Source: Methyloprofundus sp.
GTDB taxonomy: Bacteria; Pseudomonadota; Gammaproteobacteria; Methylococcales; Methylomonadaceae
NCBI GenBank assembly: GCA_030636485.1
Contig: DAOVWV010000023.1
Location: 1-11,717, forward strand
Direction: 5' to 3'
Length of the DNA: 11,717 nt
Under the pieces are notes generated by a model. The model was not told the DNA's origin, searched no databases, and saw only the letters and a list, made by a program, of their open reading frames with translations. Positions 1-6,360 of the stretch are shown here, one piece after another (within the stretch, counting starts at the first letter, position 1; the number at the start of each line of letters is the position of its first letter). The translations under genes and the position numbers were made by a program.

Positions 1-885
1 GTTCACGCAGCATTTCTTGAACAAGCACAATTACGCGACCTTCAGCCTATGCGTGATGACCTTGAGCAGGCTCTGCATTATTTGACCCAACACTGTGAGC
101 AATATGCAACCAACAAGCCCTTACCTGTTTTTATTCTCTCTCACAGTCTTGGTTCTCTCGTTTCTGCTTCCTATCTAATGCAGCACATAGACAACAATAA
201 GCTCAATAAGCAGGTTGCTGGTATTATTTTCGCTGGCCCTGCTTTCTCTGTTACGCAAGTCCCCGGCTGGCGTGGCTGGTTACAGAACCCGCTTGTCCGC
301 TTCAATTACCATACTCATGAGCACTTTCTCAATCCACATGACGAAGCATTACCGTTAATGTTGCTCAACCAGTTACTAGCCTTAATCAGCGTTCCTATTC
401 AGGATGCTCTCATTGAACTATTGTCACTCCCTGGGATGCGCAGTATTTTTTCACCCTCAACACCGGACTGGGTCATAGCTTACCTAAGTGACTGGGAAGA
501 AGAGAGAATGCGCCAGAAATCTGATCCTTACATCATACGCCGTTCCATTTTGCGCTATGTACTGGCTATAGAAAAAGAAGTGATTCAATTCAGAGAGAAT
601 ATGGCGCAATTTAAGACCCCTTACTTACTGATCTATTCTGAACATGATCCAATAACGCCTGCATGGGGAAGTACTGATTTTTTCGCTGCCAGCCAGCATA
701 ATCATGCAGATAACGAGGTCATGATGTTGGCTGGAGAAAATCATCATGAACAGCGTTTTTCCTCACCGAAATTGCGTCAGCAAGTACTTGAAAGAATACG
801 GTTATGGATAGATTTTCGTATCAAAGAAGATATGCTGGATGAGATTGGATCCCAGCTCGGAGCCGTGACAACAGATATGGATTGA
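1..885 (+). CDS. Alpha/beta hydrolase, lysophospholipase/monoacylglycerol lipase type (5' end missing)
   Basis: The reading frame is open to the first base of the window, so the N-terminus lies outside and the first in-frame ATG at 49 is internal. The visible 294 codons hold the catalytic half of a serine hydrolase of the Hydrolase_4 (PldB-like) group. The nucleophile elbow reads SHSLGS with Ser at 145-147, a variant of the usual GHSMGG. The acid is the Asp at 646-648 in SEHDPITP, and the His is at about 745-747 in the motif ENHHEQRF, close to the family's GxxHE. The family cleaves fatty acyl esters from lysophospholipids or monoacylglycerols; the actual substrate cannot be told from sequence. 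No membrane segment is visible in this part. The gene converges on htpX with a hairpin between them, and there is no sign of operon partners inside the window. The family call is fairly sure; the specific substrate is not. Confidence 0.82.
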   Translation, partial: VHAAFLEQAQLRDLQPMRDDLEQALHYLTQHCEQYATNKPLPVFILSHSLGSLVSASYLMQHIDNNKLNKQVAGIIFAGPAFSVTQVPGWRGWLQNPLVRFNYHTHEHFLNPHDEALPLMLLNQLLALISVPIQDALIELLSLPGMRSIFSPSTPDWVIAYLSDWEEERMRQKSDPYIIRRSILRYVLAIEKEVIQFRENMAQFKTPYLLIYSEHDPITPAWGSTDFFAASQHNHADNEVMMLAGENHHEQRFSSPKLRQQVLERIRLWIDFRIKEDMLDEIGSQLGAVTTDMD

Positions 886-954
886 AACTTATTTTATTTA
901 TAATTAATCTTATTATTCACGGGTAGATGCAGATAAAGCTTGTGCTCAGCTTGA

Positions 955-988
955 CTGGATAAGCTCTTCAAGGGAAGGGCTTATCCAG
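955..988. terminator. Strong hairpin between two convergent genes, likely bidirectional terminator
   Basis: A perfect 10-base inverted repeat (CTGGATAAGC at 955-964 and its complement at 979-988) extends inward through a G-T pair and four more pairs, giving a 15-base-pair stem with a four-base AAGG loop. It lies 69 bases after the hydrolase stop and 7 bases beyond the htpX stop, where a shared terminator would be expected. Neither strand has a clear U-run after the stem, so it is not a canonical intrinsic terminator. It may instead block exonucleases or work with Rho. Confidence 0.6.
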
Positions 989-995
989 GTCAATA

Positions 996-1871
996 TTAAC
1001 GACGATTCTGCAATGCGGCAATACGCTCTTCTAAAGGAGGGTGGCTCATAAATAATTTTTTAACGCCTCCACCATTAATCGCAAACGCTGCAAATTGTCC
1101 AGGTAATTCTTCTGGTTCATGTGCATGTTGCAAGGCTTGCAATGCACCAATCATTTTTTCTCTACCGGCTAATTTCGCACCGCCTGCATCTGCTTTAAAC
1201 TCACGGTAACGCGAGAACCACATAACCAGTATTGAAGCCAAAAAGGATAAGGCAATCTGCGCAATCATTTGCACGATATAATAGCCCATGCCATGACCTT
1301 CTTCGGTTTTGAAAATGACTCGGTCTACCACATGGCCGATAATACTGGCGAAGAAATAGACAAAGGTATTTACTACGCCTTGCATCAGGGCCATAGTCAC
1401 CATATCACCATTGGCAACATGAGAGATTTCATGCCCGACAACGGCTTCCACTTCGTCCTGGGACATGGATTGTAATAAGCCGGTACTGACTGCAACCAGC
1501 GAGCTGTTTTTAGTCATTCCAGTGGCAAAGGCATTGGCATCAGGGGTGTTGAATATACCCACTTCCGGCATGCCGATTCCGGCTCTTTGAGATTGACGCT
1601 TAACAACATCAATCAGCCATTTTTCTGTTTGATTTTGTGGCTGCTCAATAACATGGACACCCATGCCGCGTTTTGCTGACCATTTTGATATGGCCAAAGA
1701 AATAAAGGAGCCTGACATACCGATGATACCTGACATGATTAATAAGGCATTCAGGTTTAAATCGACACCATTGGCATCAAGTGTACCGCTTAGGCCTAAA
1801 ACGCTGAATACGATACTGATGACGATCATGATAGCAACGTTAGTTGCTAAAAAAAGAAAAATTCGTAGCAT
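996..1871 (-). CDS. htpX: HtpX, inner-membrane zinc metalloprotease (M48B)
   Basis: This 291-residue protein matches the family length (E. coli about 293). HtpX degrades misfolded or damaged inner-membrane proteins and overlaps functionally with FtsH. Two N-terminal membrane segments (about residues 4-26 and 41-62) are followed by the cytoplasmic zinc site HEISH at 147-151. Two hydrophobic stretches follow (about 162-182 and 198-220), and then the third zinc ligand Glu224 in the motif YREFKAD. The conserved SHPPLEERI sits near the C-terminus. The ATG start has a GGAGGA ribosome site about 11 bases upstream (plus-strand 1883-1888). The gene is divergent from nudF, with 87 bases between starts, and converges on the upstream hydrolase. 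In E. coli htpX is induced by envelope stress through Cpx; no CpxR box was recognised here. All catalytic residues are present, so it should be active. Confidence 0.97.
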   Translation of the reverse strand: MLRIFLFLATNVAIMIVISIVFSVLGLSGTLDANGVDLNLNALLIMSGIIGMSGSFISLAISKWSAKRGMGVHVIEQPQNQTEKWLIDVVKRQSQRAGIGMPEVGIFNTPDANAFATGMTKNSSLVAVSTGLLQSMSQDEVEAVVGHEISHVANGDMVTMALMQGVVNTFVYFFASIIGHVVDRVIFKTEEGHGMGYYIVQMIAQIALSFLASILVMWFSRYREFKADAGGAKLAGREKMIGALQALQHAHEPEELPGQFAAFAINGGGVKKLFMSHPPLEERIAALQNRR

Positions 1872-1958
1872 GGTTTGTTTGCTCCTCCAAAAATTAATAA
1901 ATTGTTTACACTATAGTGGTGTTTTTAGCGTTAAATTGCAATACAAAAGGCAAGAGTG

Positions 1959-2555
1959 ATGAAAAAAGAATTTAAAGTAATTAATAAAGAAACAAAATAT
2001 CCGGGATTTTTTAATCTGGATGTCTATCAGGTGCAGTATACTTTATTTGCAGGCGGCTGGAGCGAGGTTTTGACACGTGAATTATTTCAACGGGGCAATT
2101 GCGTTGCGGTTTTATTATATGATCCTGATGCCGATAAACTGGTCATCATTGAGCAATTTCGTATGGGGCCAATGGCTCAGCCAGAAGTGCAGGAACGCGC
2201 GTGGCTGCTGGAAATTGTTGCGGGGGCGATTGAACCAGGCGAAACTGCCGAGGAGGTGGCTTACCGAGAGTCTGAAGAGGAGGCGGGTTGCGTGGTTAAG
2301 GAAATGCACTTGATTAATGAGTTTTATACGTCGCCGGGCGGTGCATCAGAGCGCATTTCTTTATTTTATGGGCGTATTAAGGCGGATGACGTTGGGGGGA
2401 TTCATGGTCTGGATGAGGAGCATGAAGATATTCTGGTCTCTACTGTCAGCTTCGATGAAGCGTATGCAATGATAGAAAATGGTCGAATCGAGTCGGCAAT
2501 TCCTATTATTGCCATTCAATGGCTGGCATTGAATAAACATAAACTCGCAGTTTAA
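1959..2555 (+). CDS. nudF: NudF-type ADP-ribose pyrophosphatase (Nudix hydrolase)
   Basis: A 198-residue Nudix hydrolase resembling E. coli NudF/AspP along its whole length. It splits ADP-ribose (and possibly related nucleoside diphosphate sugars) into AMP and ribose 5-phosphate, removing a reactive by-product of NAD turnover. The full Nudix box GX5EX7REUXEEXGU is visible at residues 89-111, from GAIEPGE to RESEEEAGC, and supplies the metal-binding glutamates. The flanking SPGGASERI and GIHGLDEEHEDI motifs are typical of the ADP-ribose subgroup. A GTG at 1956 precedes the ATG directly, but AAAGG at 1946-1950 is 8 bases from the ATG and only 5 from the GTG, so the ATG is preferred. In enterics nudF lies near cpdA and parE. 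Here it stands beside htpX and yajR, so the context is not the enteric one. Activity is expected; exact substrate preference is inferred. Confidence 0.93.
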   Translation: MKKEFKVINKETKYPGFFNLDVYQVQYTLFAGGWSEVLTRELFQRGNCVAVLLYDPDADKLVIIEQFRMGPMAQPEVQERAWLLEIVAGAIEPGETAEEVAYRESEEEAGCVVKEMHLINEFYTSPGGASERISLFYGRIKADDVGGIHGLDEEHEDILVSTVSFDEAYAMIENGRIESAIPIIAIQWLALNKHKLAV

Positions 2556-2583
2556 AGCTGTTAGAATACTTTATTAACTTATG

Positions 2584-2605
2584 AGTAGCGAATGAAGTCG
2601 CTGCT
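2584..2605 (+). other. Hairpin in the nudF-yajR gap
   Basis: An 8-base-pair stem (AGTAGCGA with TCGCTGCT, one G-U pair) with a six-base loop lies midway in the 80-base gap. It is 28 bases after the nudF stop and 30 before the yajR start. There is no U-run after it, so it is more likely an RNA stability or spacing element than an intrinsic terminator. Cotranscription of nudF and yajR remains possible. Confidence 0.4.
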
Positions 2606-2635
2606 AGAATATTTACCCTACAGGAGTTTGCAGCT

Positions 2636-4030
2636 TTGACACACGTTCAGGATATAACCAGTCCTATGTCGGCAATGGAGCGGCGGGCCACTTTATCACT
2701 ATCCAGTATTTATGTATTGCGTATGCTGGGGTTGTTTATGATTTTGCCCGTGTTATCTTTATTTGCTGAGTCATTAGAAGGGGCAACGCCTTTGCTAATT
2801 GGGCTGGCAATTAGTGTTTATGGGTTGACACAGGCTTTACTGCAAATTCCCTTTGGTCTTTTATCGGATCATTTTGGGCGCAAAAAAATCATTATTATCG
2901 GGTTGCTGCTGTTTATTGCAGGCAGTGTGGTGGCGGCATTGTCAACAACGATTTATGGTGTATTGATTGGCCGTGCGTTGCAGGGGAGTGGCGCGATTGC
3001 CGCAGCCATCATGGCGATGGTTGCTGATTTAACGCAGGAAGTGCACCGTACCAAAGCGATGGCAATGATTGGTGCCAGTATTGGCGTTTCATTTGGTGTG
3101 GCGATGACTCTGGGGCCTATTATTGCTGGATTTTCTGGTATTCAGGGTATTTTCTGGTTAACCGCAGTATTATCCTTTTTAGCTATTTTTGTGGTTCTAT
3201 TTGTTGTGCCTAATCCCGAATATACAAAAGTGCACCGTGATGCCGAGCTTGATCCGGCACAATTTACGACGGTCTTAAAGGATAAGGATTTATTGCGTTT
3301 AGACTATGGCATTTTTATTCTGCATTTGGTGTTAATGGCCAGTTTTATCATTGTGCCTTTATTGCTGCGTGATGCCGGCTTAATCGCTAAAGATCATTGG
3401 ATGGTGTATTTACCTGTATTAATTACCTCAATGGCGGTGGTTATACCGTTTGTTATTATTGCCGAGAAAAAACGTAAAATGAAGGCCGTTTTTATTGCGG
3501 CGGTTGCGACGGTGTTTATTGCCTATGTCGGGCTGTATTTTTTTAATTCTAGCCTGGTTGCACTTATTGCAGGTCTATGGGTGTTTTTTTGTGGCTTTAA
3601 TTTGTTAGAGGCAACACTGCCTTCGCTGGTTTCTAAAACAGCACCCGGAAACCTAAAAGGCACCGCAATGGGGGCATATTCCAGCGCTCAATTTATGGGG
3701 GCTTTTATCGGTGGTACAGCGGGTGGCTGGATTTATGGCGAGTGGGGCGCAAGTTATGTGTTTTTATTTTGTGCCTGTGCGGCCGCTAGCTGGTTGATTG
3801 TTGCATTATTTATGAATGCGCCACAATACCTGGCGAATTTATTGATTTCGACTGAGGATATTGCCCCCGCTAATTTGAATGCATTTATAGCAGATATAGT
3901 TGCGTTGGATGGCGTGGCGAGTGCGACACTGCAGGCAAGTGAAGACGTGGTTTATTTTAAAGTGGATAATGCGCTTTTGGATAAAGACAGGTTCCAGTAT
4001 TTGCTGGGGCACTGGAGTGAAGGTTCTTAA
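2636..4030 (+). CDS. yajR: YajR-like MFS transporter with C-terminal YAM domain
   Basis: A 464-residue major facilitator superfamily protein with about 12 membrane segments between residues 25 and 392. MFS motif A, GLLSDHFGRKK, is at about 74-84, in the loop after the second helix. The N-terminal ERRATLSL and RMLGLFMILPVLS and the internal GRALQGSGAIAAA closely resemble E. coli YajR (454 residues). Residues from about 400 to the end form a soluble tail matching the ferredoxin-like YAM domain that defines YajR; its function is not settled. The transported substrate is unknown; proton-coupled export is expected from the fold. The start is TTG: AGGAG at 2622-2626 lies 9 bases upstream, whereas the first ATG (2666, Met11) lacks such a site and would remove conserved sequence. 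It follows nudF by 80 bases. In other gammaproteobacteria yajR often neighbours ssb, which is absent here. Confidence 0.93.
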   Translation: MTHVQDITSPMSAMERRATLSLSSIYVLRMLGLFMILPVLSLFAESLEGATPLLIGLAISVYGLTQALLQIPFGLLSDHFGRKKIIIIGLLLFIAGSVVAALSTTIYGVLIGRALQGSGAIAAAIMAMVADLTQEVHRTKAMAMIGASIGVSFGVAMTLGPIIAGFSGIQGIFWLTAVLSFLAIFVVLFVVPNPEYTKVHRDAELDPAQFTTVLKDKDLLRLDYGIFILHLVLMASFIIVPLLLRDAGLIAKDHWMVYLPVLITSMAVVIPFVIIAEKKRKMKAVFIAAVATVFIAYVGLYFFNSSLVALIAGLWVFFCGFNLLEATLPSLVSKTAPGNLKGTAMGAYSSAQFMGAFIGGTAGGWIYGEWGASYVFLFCACAAASWLIVALFMNAPQYLANLLISTEDIAPANLNAFIADIVALDGVASATLQASEDVVYFKVDNALLDKDRFQYLLGHWSEGS

Positions 4031-4453
4031 TGCTTGTGATCTGTCTGTTTTATAAGTCTATACCCTTTAATTTAGGCGAAGGATAAACTGGTTGCCTTTG
4101 ACGTGACCGATAAGCATCTCAGTTATGATTTAACGCTCTTCAATATTATCTAGCATTCCATCAATGTTGTAGTGACGGGCATGGGAGGCTATCCGTGCTC
4201 TCGGCAAAGCGTTCAGTCATTAAAAAATAGTTGTAGTATGTAGGCTTGGTGTGGCGTGGCTGCTAGCAATATATTTAAAGGCAAATAAATAGCTATAGCA
4301 TTAGCCTTGTTTTTGAACTTTGAGACCTTATATCTTGATATGCGAGCAATTTATCGGTAAGGTATCTTATGAGGCATTGTCCTAAAAACTTCAGTTGAAC
4401 GCTCTTTATTCCCTTAAACTTATGGAAATAGAATATTTTAAGTGTAGTGGTGG

Positions 4454-4470
4454 CTCGCCCATTGGGTGAG
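4454..4470 (+). promoter_or_regulatory. First hairpin upstream of hfq
   Basis: CTCGCCC (4454-4460) pairs with GGGTGAG (4464-4470) through a three-base ATT loop, with one G-U pair in seven. It is GC-rich inside AT-rich surroundings and starts 126 bases before the hfq ATG. With the next hairpin it gives hfq a structured leader if transcription begins further upstream. No convincing promoter was found, so its presence in the hfq transcript is inference. Confidence 0.4.
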
Positions 4471-4482
4471 ATAATACCGCAG

Positions 4483-4505
4483 CACGGTTTTTTACAAAAT
4501 CCGTG
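4483..4505 (+). promoter_or_regulatory. Second hairpin upstream of hfq
   Basis: CACGG-T-TTTT at 4483-4492 pairs with AAAA-T-CCGTG at 4496-4505 around a TAC loop, with a single T-T mismatch in ten positions. It starts 12 bases after the first hairpin and ends 74 bases before the hfq ATG. It contains U-rich and A-rich single strands if opened, the kinds of sequence Hfq binds on its proximal and distal faces. Any link to autoregulation is speculation. Confidence 0.38.
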
Positions 4506-4579
4506 TTCAATGCATGTTTTTAGAATTATTAGCATAAGTTTTAGGCTGACCAAAAAATAACAACAATAGGGAGGAAGGT

Positions 4580-4816
4580 ATGCCAAAAAGTCAAAACCTA
4601 CAGGATACTTTTTTAAATACGCTTAGAAAAGAACATACGCCAGTATCAATTTTTTTAGTGAATGGAATAAAATTACAGGGACGCATCGATTCATTTGATC
4701 AATACGTTATTATGCTAAAAAATACCATGGTACAGATGGTATATAAACATGCTATCTCAACTATTGTCCCAGGTAAATCCATTAATATAATCAATAAAGA
4801 GAACGACTTTGAGTAA
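4580..4816 (+). CDS. hfq: Hfq, RNA chaperone
   Basis: A 78-residue Sm-like protein that forms a hexamer and pairs small RNAs with target mRNAs. The Sm1 region carries VNGIKLQG (28-34) and Sm2 carries YKHAIS (55-60). Proximal-face residues Gln8, Phe39, Lys56 and His57 are kept, as are distal-face Ile30, Lys31, Gln33, Gln52 and Thr61. Position 25 is Phe where E. coli has Tyr. The rim patch is RKEH at 16-19 instead of RRER: Arg16 is retained, Arg17 is a conservative Lys, and the Arg19 equivalent is His. The C-terminal tail after residue 65 is only about 13 residues, against about 37 in E. coli. A very strong ribosome site (GGGAGG, 4569-4574) is 5 bases from the ATG. hflX follows with a 32-base gap, as in most gammaproteobacteria. 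Confidence 0.97.
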   Translation: MPKSQNLQDTFLNTLRKEHTPVSIFLVNGIKLQGRIDSFDQYVIMLKNTMVQMVYKHAISTIVPGKSINIINKENDFE

Positions 4817-4848
4817 TTTGATTATCTGTAAAAGCAAGGAGAATGACC

Positions 4849-6114
4849 TTGTTTGATCGTCCTGAATCAGGCGAAAGAGCTGTTCTAGTACATATCAATC
4901 TGCATTCAGGGCAGGAAGACTTAAATGAATTAAAGGAGTTGGCGAGCTCTGCTGGCGCTGAAGTTGTTCATGTGTTAACAGGCTCAAGACGTAACCCGGA
5001 TCCAAAATATTTTATTGGTTCTGGAAAGCTGGAAGAGTTAAAAGCGGCCATAGAAGAAACAGAAGCGGATCTGGTTTTGTTTAACCATGTGCTTACCCCT
5101 AGTCAGGAGCGTAACCTTGAAGCGGCCTTGGAGTTTAGGGTGGTGGATCGTAATGGCCTGATCCTGGATATTTTTGCTCTACGCGCCAAGACTTACGATG
5201 GAAAATTACAAGTTGAATTAGCGCAGTTAAATCACCTTTCTTCACGACTTACCCGAGGCTGGACGCATTTAGACCGGCAAAAAGGCGGGATAGGGATGCG
5301 TGGGACTGGGGAAACTCAGTTAGAGGATGACCGGCGCCAAGTTGGTATGCGCATTAAATTGGTTCAGAGCCGCTTGGAAAAGGTGGTTAAGCAACGGCAT
5401 CAAGGCCGTGCCAGACGTAAACGGGCAGAGACACCCAATTTATCTTTGGTGGGCTATACTAATACTGGCAAGTCAACGCTGTTTAATACCTTAACCGGGG
5501 CTGACATTTATGCTGCAAATCAATTGTTTGCCACGTTAGATCCTACTTTAAGGCGTTTTAAATTAGCGAATGCAACGGAAGTTGTTCTGGCGGATACGGT
5601 TGGATTTATACGCCATTTGCCGCATGAGCTGGTTGCTGCCTTTAAGTCTACCTTGCAGGAAGCAACGGAAGCAGACCTGCTATTGCATGTGATTGATGCC
5701 AGCGATGAAAACCGGGATGAAACCATCTTTGAAGTGAACCGGGTGCTGAAGGAAATTGGTGCTGATGCCAACCCGCAACTGGAAATCATGAATAAAATTG
5801 ATTTACTGGATGGCTTCGAGCCGCGCATTGAGCGCAATGATCAGGGAGTGCCGATACGGGTATGGATTTCCGCACGGACAGGTGCGGGCATGGATTTGCT
5901 ATTACAGGCGTTGGCGGATATTTTTTCAGCTACAAAAGTTAAAATGCACTGTCATTTATTGCCTGCCCAAGGCGGTGTTCGCGCAAAATTATTTTCCGTA
6001 GCCAATATTTTGCAGGAAGATTTTACCGAGCAAGGGGGCTGGGACTTGCGTATAGAAATTGATCGGCAACATCTGGGCATCTTAAAAGAAGTGGATGTTG
6101 AAGAAATTGTATAA
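4849..6114 (+). CDS. hflX: HflX, ribosome-associated GTPase (TTG start)
   Basis: A GTPase of 421 residues from the TTG start (E. coli 426) that binds the 50S subunit and splits stalled or stress-inactivated ribosomes. The N-terminal HflX domain (about 1-180) contains TGSRRNPDPKYFIGSGK and the glycine-rich QKGGIGMRGTGETQLE segment. The G domain follows: G1 GYTNTGKS at 202-209, G3 DTVGF at 249-253, G4 NKID at 315-318, and G5 SARTG from about 341. An ATG at 4843 lies two codons earlier, but AAGGAG at 4836-4841 is only one base from it. The same site is 7 bases from the TTG, and starting there gives MFDRPESGE, matching the E. coli start MFDRYDAGE. The TTG is therefore preferred. It lies downstream of hfq, probably on the same mRNA. 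A weak 4-base-pair stem plus six Ts (6124-6141) after the stop could end some transcripts. Confidence 0.95.
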   Translation: MFDRPESGERAVLVHINLHSGQEDLNELKELASSAGAEVVHVLTGSRRNPDPKYFIGSGKLEELKAAIEETEADLVLFNHVLTPSQERNLEAALEFRVVDRNGLILDIFALRAKTYDGKLQVELAQLNHLSSRLTRGWTHLDRQKGGIGMRGTGETQLEDDRRQVGMRIKLVQSRLEKVVKQRHQGRARRKRAETPNLSLVGYTNTGKSTLFNTLTGADIYAANQLFATLDPTLRRFKLANATEVVLADTVGFIRHLPHELVAAFKSTLQEATEADLLLHVIDASDENRDETIFEVNRVLKEIGADANPQLEIMNKIDLLDGFEPRIERNDQGVPIRVWISARTGAGMDLLLQALADIFSATKVKMHCHLLPAQGGVRAKLFSVANILQEDFTEQGGWDLRIEIDRQHLGILKEVDVEEIV

Positions 6115-6154
6115 TGGTGATTGTGTATTCATGCATTTTTTAGGATAATTACCC

Positions 6155-6326
6155 AGCTAAATCATAGGAATTTAAGTGATTATTCTATCATTTTTCCCTA
6201 AACACCTTATAAAAGTACTGATGGGCTGCGGCTTAAGCCAGTGTCTATTGTTTTTTTGAGTGTTAGGGTAGGTTTACGCGCTATGGCGCGGAACTGAACA
6301 ATAAGCTACTAATATATGATTTAGCT
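6155..6326. repeat. Nested inverted-repeat element between hflX and hflK
   Basis: A perfect 12-base inverted repeat, AGCTAAATCATA at 6155-6166 and TATGATTTAGCT at 6315-6326, bounds a 172-base segment. Nested inside, CCCTAAACAC (6197-6206) faces GTGTTAGGG (6260-6268), complementary apart from one bulged A. A 10-base perfect palindrome, GGCTTAAGCC, is at 6230-6239 near the centre. A small CGCGC/GCGCG hairpin (6277-6290) sits in the right arm. The concentric arrangement would let the segment fold into one long interrupted stem, as RNA or as a cruciform. It could be a small non-autonomous mobile element or a structured intercistronic RNA. No clear target-site duplication is seen and no protein is encoded. 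The rest of the 6115-6360 gap shows nothing else firm. Confidence 0.5.
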
Positions 6327-6360
6327 TAATTTTTTGCAGTATAAATGTGGAGTTAGCGGA

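Larger units (their letters stand above)
4031..4579. other. 549-base gap with no intact gene; possible decayed transposase fragment
   Basis: No reading frame here has both a plausible start with a ribosome site and a recognisable product. The minus-strand frame at 4293-4586 is open but overlaps the hfq start, has no family signature and looks like chance. On the plus strand, frame 2 at 4076-4150 reads AKDKLVAFDVTDKHLSYDL. After one stop codon the same frame gives VVTGMGGYP at 4169-4195. This order recalls the IS110-family N-terminus, where a DVSK-like motif is followed by an EATGGY motif, but the match is weak and much is missing. The right-hand part holds two hairpins listed separately. miaA, the usual upstream neighbour of hfq, is absent. 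Confidence 0.45.

Noticed and set aside
1889..1945. Palindrome CACTATAGTG between htpX and nudF as a shared -10 for divergent promoters
   Set aside because: TATAGT can be read on both strands, but the best -35 on the minus strand is 20 bases away and the plus strand has none, so no promoter can be called.
4293..4586. Open minus-strand frame of 97 codons upstream of hfq
   Set aside because: It runs into the hfq start and ribosome site, has no family signature, and its composition fits chance translation of an AT-rich leader.
6277..6350. Promoter for hflK at TATAAA (6340-6345)
   Set aside because: Transcription from it would start inside or next to the ribosome site, and no -35 box is at the right distance.
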